Of a stretch of DNA of 64,000 bases, positions 36,308 to 53,462 are shown in pieces. Position 1 is the stretch's first letter. Each line of letters opens with the position of its first letter. The stretch is from Dioscorea cayenensis subsp. rotundata (lineage: Eukaryota > Streptophyta > Magnoliopsida > Dioscoreales > Dioscoreaceae). The notes under the pieces are model-generated. The model saw only the letters and a list, made by a program, of their open reading frames with translations, did no database searches and was not told where the DNA came from. The DNA lies in NCBI RefSeq assembly GCF_009730915.1, contig NC_052488.1, forward strand, positions 23,845,868 to 23,909,867, in the 5' to 3' direction. Made by a program: the position numbers and the translations under genes.

Positions 36308-38449
36308 CTAAGTAGAACAACAATTCTTCTGTGTAAAACCTCCAGTAGAGTTATTGATATTGATAGCTGTCCCTTGAACTGGTGGCGCTGCAGCCGCTGC
36401 TTCTTGGGCAGCAAGTGCCTTCTTGCTAACAATATGGTAGATCTCTGTCAGAATGGTCTGGAATGCCTTCTCTATGTTGTATGCTTCCAACGCCGAAGTC
36501 TCGAGGAAGGAAAGTCCCTCAGTTTCTGCCAATTCCTGGGCATCATCTGCTTGAACAGATCGTAAATGAGCGAGATCAGACTTGTTACCCGCCATCATTA
36601 TAACAATGTTGGAGTCTGCATGATCTCTAAGTTCCCGAAGCCATCTCTGAATATTATCAAATGTTTGTCTCTTTGTTATGTCATACACGAGAAGTGCACC
36701 AACTGCACCTCTGTAGTAAGCACTCGTGATGGCACGATACCTCTCTTGACCTGCAGTATCCCATATCTGTGCCTTCACCGTCTTCCCTTCTATCTGCACC
36801 AAAAATGCTCAGAATATAATTGTGCCAGCATTGCATCATAAGGAAAAAAGTGCAAGAGCTGGCTTTATTCAATAAAAATGACGGCAGATGAAACACTTTC
36901 AAAAGAAGGTTACCAAAAGCATTGGGAAAGCAAGAGTCCTGTTAAGCCAGGGTTTTAATTTCTACAGATCCTTACGTCCAAGGCACTACATTTCAATCCA
37001 AGTGGTAAGCATAATTTGGTCTTTTTATAAACAATAGGCAGACGATGGTCACCATTGGCTGCCTAGTGAAAAGCATCATTTGACCTTTGATTGTAGTAAA
37101 GAAGATTGGAAAAATAGTAGGCAACTAATCCTTCCAGTATACAGGTAGCGTGAAGGTGGATCAGAGATGAGCTACATTGGTGGGCATTAACATCCATTGA
37201 CAAGATCCAGGGGATAAGATCGCTATTGTACACCACTATGGACATTCAGTCAAGACTCTGAAACAAGTGGAATAAAAGAAAACCATTTCCTTCAAAAAGA
37301 TCAAGGCGAATAAAGAACTTAAGTTAAACCAAATCATGACAAGTTCTCGAATTCATCCCCAAAAATTTTTTTCAATAAATCTGTGGTTTATCCACATTTA
37401 TTTCAAAATCATCCCACAAAAATCCCTTAAACAAGCCATAACTCAAAATTATCTCCTTTAATAAATCTCCAGCCAAATGACAATGACAATGACAAAACTT
37501 ATAAGTCAGCCAACATTCAAAAACCATTCAAAGCTTAACGAAGAAACACCCATATTCCAATTAAGCTGATCACAAACATATTTTAGGCCAATCCACAAAA
37601 CATACTAGACTAAGCTCAGAACAACAGACAGGAAGCACTCAAAAGTTTGCTTTTCAAAAAAATCTTTTTACATGAATTAAAAAAATTTCAAAAATACGCA
37701 AATTAATTCCTCTGGCTGAATAATCAATTGAGGTTTCCACAAAACACTGGAAAGGAGAAAAGGCAATCCACTACTTTTAATTCAGATCCTTGGAAAGTCT
37801 GCACCAAACATGTCCCAAAATTAGTTCTTTTTTTTCTTCTTTACAAGCAAGCATTCTTTCATTAACCATACCTAGAGTCCTCCAAAGCTGACAAGAACCA
37901 CAGGACATACATTACATCTGGGTCCCAGATAAGGTACCCAAAACAGCACTTATGGGTTTACAAATGCTAGGAAAACAGGAGCCTAGGTGGATTAGAGCTT
38001 AAACTCACACAAACAAACCACAAATGATCGGTTGAACAAAGCTGAAAAAAATTCTAGTGTTTCATCGTCAGAAAACAAAATGAAGACTATGAATCATCCA
38101 AAGCCATAGCCGAAAGGTAATGTCTTTTGTCATGTGATGCATTCCTACTAATTATCTACTTAAAAGTATGAATCTTATCCACAAGAGAAAAAGTATTACA
38201 TGGACCATTAAGGAGCGAATGGTGGCAATAATTGCAGAAAGAATGAATTCAATTCAATTGGGCTATATAGATGAAAAGACTTGCCTGAAGCGTCCTAGTG
38301 GCAAATTCAACACCAATGGTGGATTTAGATTCCAAGCAGAATTCATTCCTCGTAAATCTCGATAGGATGTTTGATTTCCCAACCCCAGAATCACCGATCA
38401 GGACGATCTTGAACAGATAATCGTACTCATGATCCACCCTGTGACCCAT
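36308..38449 (-). CDS. RABA2-like: RABA2-type (Rab11) small GTPase
   Basis: Rab11-class GTPase acting at the trans-Golgi network/early endosome in secretion and cell-plate formation. Two exons, 38449-38285 and 36793-36308, give 216 residues. Nucleotide-binding motifs are all present: GDSGVGKS (19-26), the effector region with STIGVEF, WDTAGQE (66-72), NKSD (125-128) and ETSAL (153-157). It ends CCST (213-216), a double-cysteine geranylgeranylation site. The run [19 protein letters not shown] then IEGKTVKAQ is characteristic of RABA2. The intron (about 1.5 kb) splits after Gln55, the usual RABA position, and its donor reads CAG|GCAAGT, that is GC instead of GT; the acceptor is tgcag|ATA. No nearby GT donor keeps the conserved reading. 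Convergent with the oxidase gene. Confidence 0.93.
36794..38284 (-). other. GC-AG intron of the RABA2-like gene
   Basis: 5' splice site GCAAGT (38284-38279 on the minus strand), 3' splice site ...tggtgcag. It carries a LINE-tail-like 'caataaatctgtggtttatc' at 37373-37392 followed by 'cacatttatttc'. Confidence 0.75.
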
Positions 38450-38989
38450 CCCTAAGCTCTATCACCAACGCTTCCCGATCTAATTTGAATTTCAAAATCA
38501 TCAATAAAGAACAACCAAAAAAAAAAAAATTTGCTGTTTTTTTGAAATCAAGAACCAGAACGAGAGATTTGCGAGCATTAACCTTCTTCTATAGATCTGA
38601 TACAACGATGAGATCTATCGAGGGTTTGCAGAGATGCCCGAAGATGGGGAGGAGGCGAATGGATGGAGATGGATGCCGATGAAAGGGCATTTGGAAACGG
38701 CCGCCCGATCAATTTTGTACTCTAGTTCCTATTTTTACTAAAAAAATTACATCCATGCATCTTCTATTTTTTTTTTTTTTAATTTCTTTTATAACATTGC
38801 AGCCTGTTAATTCGATTATTACTCCCAGGTTTATTATGAAACTACATATATTAATTAAGTTAAACATAACGTTTGAAAGAAACAACTGTATTTTTAACAG
38901 CATCCACTTTTTTTATTTATTTATTAAAGATAACTCAAATGTTATTGTTTTGAATTAATACTACTAATTTGGCTAATTTGGCCTTAGGG
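38450..38989. other. Upstream region of the Rab gene
   Basis: Holds the 5' leader and promoter on the minus strand. It contains a T13 run near 38767. No gene. Confidence 0.4.
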
Positions 38990-39132
38990 TGTTTTGTGCC
39001 CACTTCTAATGGGCTTTGTTGTGTATTGTGGGTTGTATTTGATCGTTACGTCTGATTGTTGTTGTATCGCTCTTTTTCCTTTCTAATGCATATGGTTTAT
39101 TCACCTTTTCAAAAAAAAAATAATAAAATAAA
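38990..39132 (+). mobile_element. LINE 3' end fragment
   Basis: G/T-rich sequence ending 'atatggtttattcac', 'cttttc' and A10 (39088-39120), a variant of the shared LINE tail. Confidence 0.45.
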
Positions 39133-39489
39133 TTACTACGACACCAATGCTTCCCAAAAGACTCCATTCAAGCCCTCAGGTGCTCTCTTGACTTTTTGAA
39201 CGCTAAATGGAAGATCACACTGAACATTGACATTGCCTACCGTACAGGAGTGATCCACCTACCTAGTTAGCTTAAGAAGATCTCATATACTAGAGGAACT
39301 TTATCTTCTCACATGTCCATCTCTTTTGTTTCTTTATTTTTTTACATGTTGTTTTTAGAGGTGTGCTCCACCTCTAATGACTATATTTCACCTCTCATCT
39401 TCTATTATGTTATTTGTACTTTTTCTTTTCATTTTGTGTTTGTTTCCACTTATATTTTTTTCTATTTTAATATATATGGTTTAAAAAAA

Positions 39490-39680
39490 AAATAGCCCAA
39501 TGATATGACATCAAAGTGTAAGGAGAGGTCATGGGTTCAAATCTCTCCCCAACAAGATCTGTTCCCCGTCACTGCTCATACATCGCTTACTGGGAGATTC
39601 CTATATTATTCTTATCATCGTATATATATCGACATCCGTGTTCAGATCTGCTTTAAGATCTGCTTTTATTCATAAAAAAA
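39490..39680 (+). mobile_element. tRNA-derived SINE candidate
   Basis: 'tagcccaatgatatgac' resembles a pol III A box, and 41 bases on 'gggttcaaatctc' is a good B-box match (GGTTCAAATCT). The end is T-rich ('gcttttattcataaaa'). This A/B arrangement is that of plant tRNA-derived SINEs. It follows a LINE-like tail directly (39313-39490). Confidence 0.5.
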
Positions 39681-40239
39681 GTGACTATTGTATATTATTA
39701 AAAATTATACATAGTCTTTGAAATTTATAATTTCAATAAAATAAAAATGTGTTAAGTAAGAGCCTAATACGAAATGGTCCAAGAATGACCTTTACTGGGT
39801 TTTTTTTTAAAAAAAAAAATTAAATAGATAAATTATTAATTTATTAAAATAAAAAGAGCTGGGTCTCTTCTGTTGTGCGTGTAATTATGTGTATTTATTT
39901 ATACAGCAAAGAATAATAAGATGGTGAAATGGATATCCGAGATGTTAAGTCTTGCACTCGATTGACACGGCCCTACGGGCTCTGAACAGTCATCTGATTC
40001 TTGCTTGCTTGCTTGCTTGCTTGCTGTGTTTGTTAAGAGATATGGAACATTTTCGCTTGTATTCCCAAAGAGTGAGGAGCAGGGGAAGCAGTACTGGGCA
40101 CACTGGCCAAGAATGGATCTTTGTAAGTTGATGAAGTGCTTTGCTGTCGATACCCAAATGGAAGAAGTGCGTCATTCTTCATCACAGGAGGGATATGGCT
40201 TCTGAACCTACAATCACATGAATGAGTAGCAAGCGCTTA

Positions 40240-40270
<31 letters not shown>
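39681..40270. other. Intergenic stretch with simple repeats
   Basis: It contains (TTGC)n at 40003-40025 and (TTA)n at 40239-40270. No gene was seen. Confidence 0.5.
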
Positions 40271-40752
40271 GTAAAAAAAGAAAAACCCATGTGATTTCCG
40301 AGTTTTCTGAAAAATAAAGGAATGAGGAATCGATTCTACGATACGTAGTTTCCCAGATTCTAAAAAGTGAAAAACCGTTAATCTGCGTTAACTTTTCCAG
40401 CGTTTAGCAAGAAATGGTTCTATTTATGTAAAAAAATCACTATGCGACTTTAAAAAAACAAGATTTTTTTCAACATGATTTTGTTTTATTTTTGAATTTA
40501 AGTTTTTTTCTTGTTTAGTGAAATTTTGAAGAGAAATAAATTTAAAAAAATATATTTTTTTACGTCATATAAGTTCGATTTTTTTAAATAAAACGACGAT
40601 TTTCGACCTCATGAAGCTAACACTCGCTAATCGCTTGACAATCGCGCTTTTTTTCGCAAATCTAGAAACCACATATCATGAATCGAAAAATCCTCATTCC
40701 TTATTTTCAGAAAACCCTAAAACCATACTGTAGCTTTTTCAGACTTTTTCCC
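40271..40752. mobile_element. Inverted-repeat MITE inside a (TTA)n run
   Basis: Outer arms 'gtaaaaaaagaaaaaccc' and 'gactttttccc' are roughly inverted, and inner arms pair clearly ('gttttctgaaaaataaagga' against 'tccttattttcagaaaac', then 'atgagga' and 'tcctcat'). Both flanks are TTA repeats, which fits TTA target duplication of the PIF/Harbinger (Tourist) group. No transposase. Confidence 0.5.
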
Positions 40753-41928
40753 TTATTATTATTATTATATGGGTCATATTAATTTGACATCTAGGAGGTT
40801 CCAAGCGACCCGTGCCTTATCCATTCCTAACTCATTCATTCAACAATTTCACGTAAAGATTTATTGCAAACTAGAGGAAAAATATTGTATCATGGAATCA
40901 AACATGTTGGTACTATAATTCTTTGTGGTCCTAATTAGATAATGCTGTAAAGGCTTGAGATAAGGATAAGCTCTAAGCACACAAGCAGTGAACTCACACA
41001 AATTAAAGTGACTTCTTTTCACAACCACCAAAGATGGCAAAAGGTCTGAGACGTTGTGTTTCTTTCGATATATAGTTTCTTTATTTTATATTTTGGCACT
41101 AGATCGAGTATCAAATGGATGATGATGCATTGTGTTAGTTGTCGTGTGCTCAAGTCCACGAGAATTTGAGATGCAAAAATGATTCCTATCTTTAATCTGA
41201 CAAGCTCGTTGGCAACTTGTGAGCCGGAACTTGGTGTCCACAAGCAAAGCAACGGAGTGAGTATTGAGTCCATGGTTGACCTCCATTGCTGATAAGGAAG
41301 GGTACATGTTCTTCTTTGATGCTTCAAATTATACGTTGTTTATAACTTTCAATACCTGCAGGAACGGCCATGGAAAGGGACACTAATTAATTAAACCATA
41401 TATCCATCTCCAAAGAATATCATCAATAAAAGCTAAGTTTTTACCAGGTAGCTAGGAAGGTAACTCCCAAATTAAATGAAATTAATTATCGGTATGCTTG
41501 ATATTTCATTCCCCTCTCTGAACTGAACCTGAAGAGAGTTAAAGATATAATTGATGCATGAAAATATTTGTCTGCTGGTTTGCATCAGTAATACAGCAAT
41601 TCAGATTCGCTGGAGAGAAGGAATCACTGTCAAGGGTGACACCAACCATGCATTCATTGCATCGGGCTGTTGAAGGACGCGGACGCGAATCAGATTATCA
41701 TCTGGGAGTATCTTGTTTTATCCGTATGCTAATTAAGAAGCAGAGAGGCCAAGGATTAGCCACATGTTCATTTCGATCTTATTCTCCATCTCATCTCTAT
41801 CCTTGCAATCTTCTTTCTTCCTTTGAGAAAAAGTAAAAAATTCATCTCAATCTTCTCACTGGATTATTGCCCTTGACTTAGATCAGCAACATGTGCGCAC
41901 ATAATTCCGCATTTGAAAAGCTGGCTGG

Positions 41929-41992
<64 letters not shown>

Positions 41993-42753
41993 ACATTCAT
42001 TCATTTCTCTCACTGATATCCGGTCGAGAAAGCTAAGAAGCTGATATGAAGAGGGGCCCACGTAATCTCTTTCGAGTTTGACTAGTAGTTAATATTATCT
42101 AGAAGCAACTTGCAAAGTCTCGGAGGCCGCTTTCCATGTCAACAGATGCTCATCATGCAACGCAAATCCAATGGTACAATTTGGGCCTCAACCAGCACCA
42201 GTCGTGTCGGACATTCCAAGTGAGGTGGCGGTGGGCGCACGCAATCCAACAGTGTTTTGACCCCGTGTGTGTATGTGTGTGTGCGCGCGCGCGTGTGAAG
42301 GGGAGAGAGAGAGATGAATTAGAAGTGAAACAGCCGGAAAATCCAAATTCTACACGTGTCTAATTGTGCAGCAACAACTTGCCTGTGTCCCACCGCACCA
42401 ATACCATGCTCTCTTATCTATTTGATCGATAAAAAAAAATTTACAAAAAGAAGAGATTAAGTATTTGGATAGGATTAGATTGATGATAATTATGATAATG
42501 AGTAATTAATATACTCTTATTGGCCTGTTTGGGTTGGGTTGGGTCTCTAAGGACTTGGGAGGTGAGGTCTTTAAATGCAGCCACATGGGGGCTCCGAGGA
42601 GGACACCAAAGGCAAGCTAACAACAACAGCAACGCAGCAGCCTTCACGTGTTCCTCTTCTCTTTCTCTTCCTCTTATCGCTTTCCAAAGTTATCATCAGT
42701 TATCCCTTCTTCTTTCCACAAGCTAGAGGATAATTAGTAAGTTGATAGCTGAG
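40753..42753. other. Intergenic stretch with a compound microsatellite
   Basis: (GT)n then (GA)n at 41930-41992, and (GT)n(GC)n and (GA)n at 42263-42314. Short frames at 41019-41327 and 41558-41836 have no recognisable similarity. The last 150 bases are CT-rich and probably the 5' leader of the next gene. Confidence 0.45.
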
Positions 42754-44038
42754 ATGGATGGTGGCAAGAAGCCCACTGGTTCTTCTTCCATTGCTGATGA
42801 GCTTTTTGGACGCAAGGACGGCGGCAGGTCCTCCCAGTCTGGCCTCTTTGGCTCTATTTTTCCAACCCCATCTTCGGTATCGATCTCATCCTCTCTTTGG
42901 TTCTGTTTTTTAAAAGGATTCAAGTTTCAGATTATTTATTTGATGTCCTGTTTCTGGGTCTGAGATGATCGACGCATGGCAGGGTGCGGGTGGTAGGGAT
43001 GCATTGCAGTCAGACTTGTTTGGCTCAGCATCATCAAGAAAGCATGGTGCTACTGATCAGGGCCAGCCTTGGAGTGCTCACAGTCACAGCACCACCATCC
43101 CTACTGGCTCCTGTTAGTAAAGATTTTGATTTGTTTGATATTCCTCTTTCATTTCTTGTCAGTAGTGTGTCTACCTGCCTTTCATTTGACAGTACATGCA
43201 TATTCATTGCATGTGGACAGACATTTGTGTTGGTATTTGCTCAATCAATGCTTAACCTGCGGTGGCCTTGGGAAGTGTCTTAACAGACGTGAACTCATAA
43301 AATTCATATCTTGACTTTTATTTATAAACGTGACCCTTCAAAGAGGCTTCTATCTTTGGTCCATTAATTCCGAGTTCTTTGTGCGTAGTTTCTTGTCATG
43401 TTTTCTTTTGCTATTAATTGCTCGGTTGCTTGCTTGACTGGCACTTCTTGCTGATGAGAAAAGAATCTCGACTTTTCAGTGTGCCTAACACAATTAGGAT
43501 ATTGATTATATATTATATACATATTTCAGTTAAACTTTTTTGGCATTAGAAAAATTAAAGACAAAGGTCGTAATTAATTCAGTGCACATGATCACCTTTT
43601 CAGATGGGAATTCTCATGGCAGCCCAAGCAAAAGCCAGAGCACGCCCCACAAAGATAGTAGCTATTCTGGTGAAGCACTGAACACTTGTAATCTCAGCTC
43701 ATCTTTGTATTATGGAGGCCAAGACATCTGCTCCAACACTTCATCTACGCATGGCTATGGCTCTCAGTACACTGTAAGTATATATATATATATATATATA
43801 TGGTGTATGTATTCAGCTTAAACTTGTTACTTGCTGATAGCTGAGGTGTTAAATTATAAAACTTACACATGCTAGTATGAGCAGAAAAAGAATGAAGAAG
43901 ACGATCAAGACAGTTCAAACATGGCTTCAAGGGGGAACTGGTGGCAAGGTATTGTAACAATCAATATTTGCAAATAGAGCATATGCGAACAAGTGTATTG
44001 TAACCTTTTGCTGCTTTTCAGGTTCACTATACTATTAA
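42754..44038 (+). CDS. Small plant-specific protein with DELFG and WWQGSLYY motifs, 5 exons
   Basis: Protein of unknown function, 170 residues. Exons 42754-42876, 42983-43112, 43604-43773, 43876-43948 and 44022-44038 join in frame through GT-AG introns. Order: SIADELFGRKD near the N-terminus, GLFGSIFPTPSS at the end of exon 1, a second SDLFGSAS, then SSLYYGGQDIC, and the C-terminal block SRGNWWQGSLYY. I recall uncharacterised plant proteins with this same order of short motifs; no catalytic or membrane feature is visible, and it looks largely disordered with Ser/Gly-rich linkers. The last coding exon is only 17 bases and supplies GSLYY and the stop, so a predictor that misses it would read into the intron. 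I can assign no function. Confidence 0.85.
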
Positions 44039-45529
44039 AGGTTCCTTGGAGAAGTCAAGAAAGCTCTCCTTAAGGTACTTTCAAATTGAATTCAACTATA
44101 GATATAGTTCTCCTTTTGTTTCTTTTCATTTTTATTCAGGTTCCAATTTTTGTTTTTTTCTACAATGCAGGTGGCTTGGAGAGCCGTTGAAATAGCAGCT
44201 GCCACAGATATAATATAATAATAATAATTATTATTATTCCGCTGGTATTGGAGCCTCATATTTTAGTGGAAGCATCTCCTTGTTCGCCTCTTTTTGGTGG
44301 AGGAATGTCTATACTAGTTACAGTAAAAAAGCTACTTACCACTGCTGGCTCTACAGCACATTAGAATCTTGGGAAGTTGTAAACTTTATTCTCTCACTTA
44401 CCAACTTGTATTCTGGCAGTCAATCTCTATATAATATATATATATATATATATGTATCTGTACCCATGACCTCTGGCCCAATTGTGAATCGTTGGAAGCC
44501 TGGAAGGGTTGATTTCCTATGTAATGTATATTTGACATTCTAGTGTGCTTTATATGTTTATCTCTACCACTTGTTTCTTTTATATATTGACAAGAAGAAG
44601 GAGCAACAGGAGTATTGTGGAAAAATCAAAACCAGATAAGAGAGGGAAGCAGGGAGTCAGGGAGATACTAATTGAGATTAGATACTACCCCACAAGATTA
44701 ATTAACTATAAAAAAAAGCACCTTTGTGGTGTACTTCATAACCTGGAATGGAACAACTGACAAGTGGCAATCAAACTTAAAAGAGAACAACAATCACTAA
44801 GCTTGTCACGTGCCTGACCCAATCAGTGATGTATATGTAAGATCCGATAAAATCTAACTTACAAGAAAAGTAAAAAACACAAATTTATATATCAAGAGAG
44901 TAAAGATACATATATAATCTCTTTGCTTTTTTTAAATAAATAAATAAATAAATAAATCATACTTTTTTTATTTAAAAACAAGTATGGAACAAACACCTAA
45001 CAACTTAGAATATAGAAAAGATAGAAAAACAAAAGTCAAACAAATTAGACAATCATCACTATAAGTGATAAATATCAAAAACTTGTAAGTTGAACACAAA
45101 GCTAACAGAAAAGAAAACCGCAGCTGAGAAGAAGAAGATCGCCAAAAAATAACTAAAGTCATCCTCCCTAAAAAAAAAGTATGTAGGGATGGATCACTTA
45201 CGAGTCGATGGTGCCGTGGTGGAATTATTCTCAACCAACTGTGTGCTCAGAAAATCTCTTTGCATTTCTAATAAATTATAATTTATTCATTTTTTTAAAT
45301 AAAAAAATACATACATAATGTGTTAAAACCAAATTGCTACAACACCTCTTATATATTAATACAAGACTTTAAACTATAATACCAACTACTTAGAAAAATA
45401 TAAATTAAATATTATATAAGATGATTATATTAATTGTGATCTTTTACTCTCGAGTTACTAGCTAATTCTCGTAATTTAAAATAAATGACAATAATATAAC
45501 GAGCTTTTGCTCCTGATGTCTTTTCTAGG
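44039..45529. other. AT-rich intergenic stretch
   Basis: It begins with the 3' flank of the preceding gene. It holds (AT)n at 44432-44453, (AATA)n at 44936-44957 and a LINE-tail-like phrase at 45268-45307. No gene. Confidence 0.45.
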
Positions 45530-45712
45530 AAGGCCTGAGATGCCATACGGTGTCTTCTGCCTACTTAGATTTTTTTCCTCGTCTTTTTTACTTCCTTTTG
45601 ATGTATTCTGTTTCTCCTCACCCCTGGTGAGAGGAGTTTCTTATTTTGTATTGTCTTTTCCTATTCAATAAATTTGTGATTTATCCACATTTACTTCAAA
45701 AAAAATAAAAAT
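45530..45712 (+). mobile_element. LINE 3' end fragment
   Basis: T-rich sequence with 'cacccctggtgagaggag' ends 'caataaatttgtgatttatc' and 'cacatttacttc' plus A8 (45665-45704). It is closely like the copy at 1430-1675, which has 'cacccgggtgaggta' at the same point. Confidence 0.55.
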
Positions 45713-46738
45713 AAAAAATAATATAACGGGTTTACAAGTTCAGTAGGTCCCTAGTTATAAAAAATAAAAGAATTTTACAAAATTATATGTTGCAAAATAC
45801 ACAAAACTCGTCACACTTTATGTTATGTACCAATAAAAATTTAGCTATACCACATCTTCATGAGATCCTATAATAACAACCAGATAATCATATCATTTTA
45901 CATGTAATCATAAAAGACTTCCAACTCCCACTATGCCATATTGTAATCTTCTCTTAGATATCAAAATCAGATAATAAATACCACCAATGACTCAATAAAT
46001 TAAATTTGTCATAATTTCATAATCAACCTAAAAGACCTTGATCAAAACATGGGATATAAAACATTTCAAATGTAACATAAATGTGTCAACATGGCTAATG
46101 CACCCCTCTATTGGCACAACAACAAAAATATAGCATATACAGGAACAAAATACAGAATTCATATAGCAACCATACATCATGCATTAATCCATCCATACCA
46201 TTCACCAATCTAATAGATAAAAACTTTTAGAAAACAAGGGTGACATAGTATTTCAAACTTTGATTTACATAAGTGAAGCTTACCACACAATTTTATTATC
46301 TAAAACATTCATACTAAAAGTTTAGTACCATATTACCTAGCTACAAACAATTCATCTACTTTATATATAGTACTATTCATTATCTTTTAACCTTGCTTTA
46401 GTGGTTATGCTCACTTATGCGCTCACGTAGGCGCGTGGTGCGGACACGAATGCACCATATTTATTAGGTGCAGTCACGCAATAGATTTTTACCTTTTTGC
46501 CCTTTATCTTATATTTAATTTTTTACTTTTTCCTTTCCGCTTCCTTCCTCTTCCTCTCCTCTATATCAAAAACGGTGATATTAGCCAAAACAAATAATCA
46601 CTGTGACAAGCAACTAAAATTGTGGAAATTATAATATTACTAACATTATAACACATAAGTGTAAACAATCAATATTCCAAAAATACCAAACCAAAATAAT
46701 ATTAAAAGTTTTTCAAAAACTACAGCCTAAATATTCTT
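45713..46738. other. AT-rich intergenic stretch
   Basis: Nothing recognisable apart from a less AT-rich patch at about 46400-46470 ('gcgctcacgtaggcgcgtgg'). Confidence 0.4.
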
Positions 46739-47128
46739 GGATTAATTTTTCATAGGTCACTTAACCATTGTCATGTTTTATTTTAGTAACCGAACTTCAA
46801 TTTACATCAAAATGATCACTATTTTTAATTTTATTTTGTGGGACAGTCATCCGATTGATTTGGGAACCGAAATGAATAGCGTGTGCGACAGTCAAAAAAA
46901 TTCGTGTCAGCTTTCTTGTGACACATCAACCTCCATACTTGGATTGTACACGTCACCAAATTTTGAAGACTTTCCAGCTGCCATATGAGCTATTTGGTTC
47001 TCAAATCAATCGAGTGATTGCCTGGTGGAATAAAATTGACAATGAATGACCACTTTGATACAAATTGAAGTTCAATTATTAAAAAAAAATAAGACCATAA
47101 ATTAAGTGATATGTGAAAAAAATTAACC
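46739..47128. mobile_element. Long inverted-repeat MITE
   Basis: The left arm 'ggattaatttttcat..gtcacttaa' with 'gaacttcaatttacatcaaa' is answered on the right by 'ttgatacaaattgaagttc' and 'ttaagtgatatgtg...aattaacc'. The arms are about 100 bases and imperfect. I see no clear target duplication at these ends, so the exact borders may lie a little outside. No transposase. Confidence 0.5.
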
Positions 47129-49062
47129 AGATCACGTGTGTGCAAGGTCATGTACAAGCTTCAAATTAATTTTCCTTGGACGGTAGTTCAAAAGCATACA
47201 AGTATATATTTATATATATAAGAGTATATGGAAATTTTCATAAATAAGTAGATATATAAAATGTATATGTATTTTGTTAAAACTCTTTTCGACAGCTGAA
47301 GAATACCTTCATCATCTTCTGGTAGACTTTGTTTTTTTAGCTGTGTTTTTTTTCTTGTTTTGTTTTGGTTGCAACTTATAAGTTTTAGGTGGTGCATCAT
47401 TACTGGTGATGATCTCTTATTTTGGTTGGCATTGTTTTTATTTTTTATTTTTTTTGGTCTCAGTTGTTGCTTTTTTTTTATGTACTTGCTTTTATTTTAA
47501 CAAATTCATACTTTATTTTTTATTTTTTTAAAAAAAAAGATTTACAAACATTAGAGATTATTAAGTATATGTCTACACAATATAAATTAGTTACGGGCTT
47601 TCAAACATTGGCCACAAATATGACAATATAATCATACAAATACGGTCAAGATGCTAGTCGAATATAATCAAAATATTAGCCAACACATATGACAAACAAT
47701 TAAAATTGTGAAAATTATAATATTACTAACATTTGTAACCGCATTCTAGGATACAAGCAAGACTACTGTATATAAGGGTTTAACCTCTTCCTCAGTGACC
47801 AATAGCAGAACTCCTAGTCCTCACTCTTCTCCCCCTTCTCTCTCCGTTTTTCTCTTCCTTTCTCCATCCCCTCATTCCCCAGTATTCCACTCTGAAACCA
47901 GCATTCTAAATACCCAAAACAAAACTAGAATTCAAAGTTACAGTACTATATAATATAATAGATAGCTACAGTGTAAAAATTTTAAAAAAATACCATATTA
48001 CCATATATAGCAATACTCATACAAAATCTTTGCTACTATCAAACTTCAGTGAGGGATACATGCTTTGCTCCTAATGTTGTGGAAGCTCATCAAAAACAGG
48101 AAGGGACTCAGTACGCACTTAGTATATTAATTTGAAGTCGTGAAGTTTATATATATCATTATTAATTGTTTGCATGCTAAAACGCCCCCACCTGGTATTA
48201 ACTAAATTAAACAGGTATGCATATATGACACATGCATGCAGTCCTTTCAATTAGTGTGATAACGTACAAATATATATATATATATTTAAGTAAAAGCCAT
48301 CCGAACCATCTTCGCACATGCATCCTGGTCATTTCATGAAAAATTTACAACATTGTCAACACAAATAAATAAAATAATGCTTGAAAGTTTGAAACGTTAT
48401 GCACGTACGGTTGGCAAATTGAACCACCAAATGAATTTCACGCCTTACAAAACACTCTACTGATCACTTGTAGAGTGGTGGAGTATTAATTAAGGGTTAC
48501 AAATATTTTTTTAAAAAAATGCATAAGCTATATAAAGAGGCAAATAAAATACCAAGTTTTTAATTATAAATAAATAATTAATCATCAATATTTCTCATGA
48601 TCCTTTTTCACACTTTATTTTAATTGAATTTAATAAATTGTTTAGAGATTGAAAAATTAAAAATAAATAAATAAATAAATCAGCAATGGCGGCTTTGGTT
48701 GGTACCACTACCACGGTATATATTGAGATATTGAGAGAAAAGCGAGAAACGAGAGGGGGTTGGTTCCGCTGGGTCTTAGGAACAGCGAAAGAGTCTCGAG
48801 GGAAAAAGGGCGAAGCTTTTCAATAGGGGACCTCGCAATCGCAAGCAATAGGGCAAAAGGTATCTCCTTTTTTTCTCTCTAATCATCTAATCCATTCAAT
48901 CTTTTCGATTTGTTCGTTTCCTTCTGTTCCTGATGTGAATTTCGCCTCTTTTGTCTGGCTATTGTTGTTATCAATCCTTGTTTGTTTGGTTTCTGGCTTT
49001 GGTTTTGTTTGCCCTTCTTTGCAATAAGATAAAGCATTCATGGTGATCACCAGCTTCTACTC
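47129..49062. other. Intergenic stretch and 5' leader of the GC1-like gene
   Basis: The left part (47200-47550) is T-rich with a LINE-like end and A8 (47532-47539). From about 48700 the sequence changes to G/A-rich then C/T-rich, probably a transcribed leader; 'aaaag|gtatct' near 48858 could be a 5' untranslated donor site. Confidence 0.4.
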
Positions 49063-53462
<4,400 letters not shown>

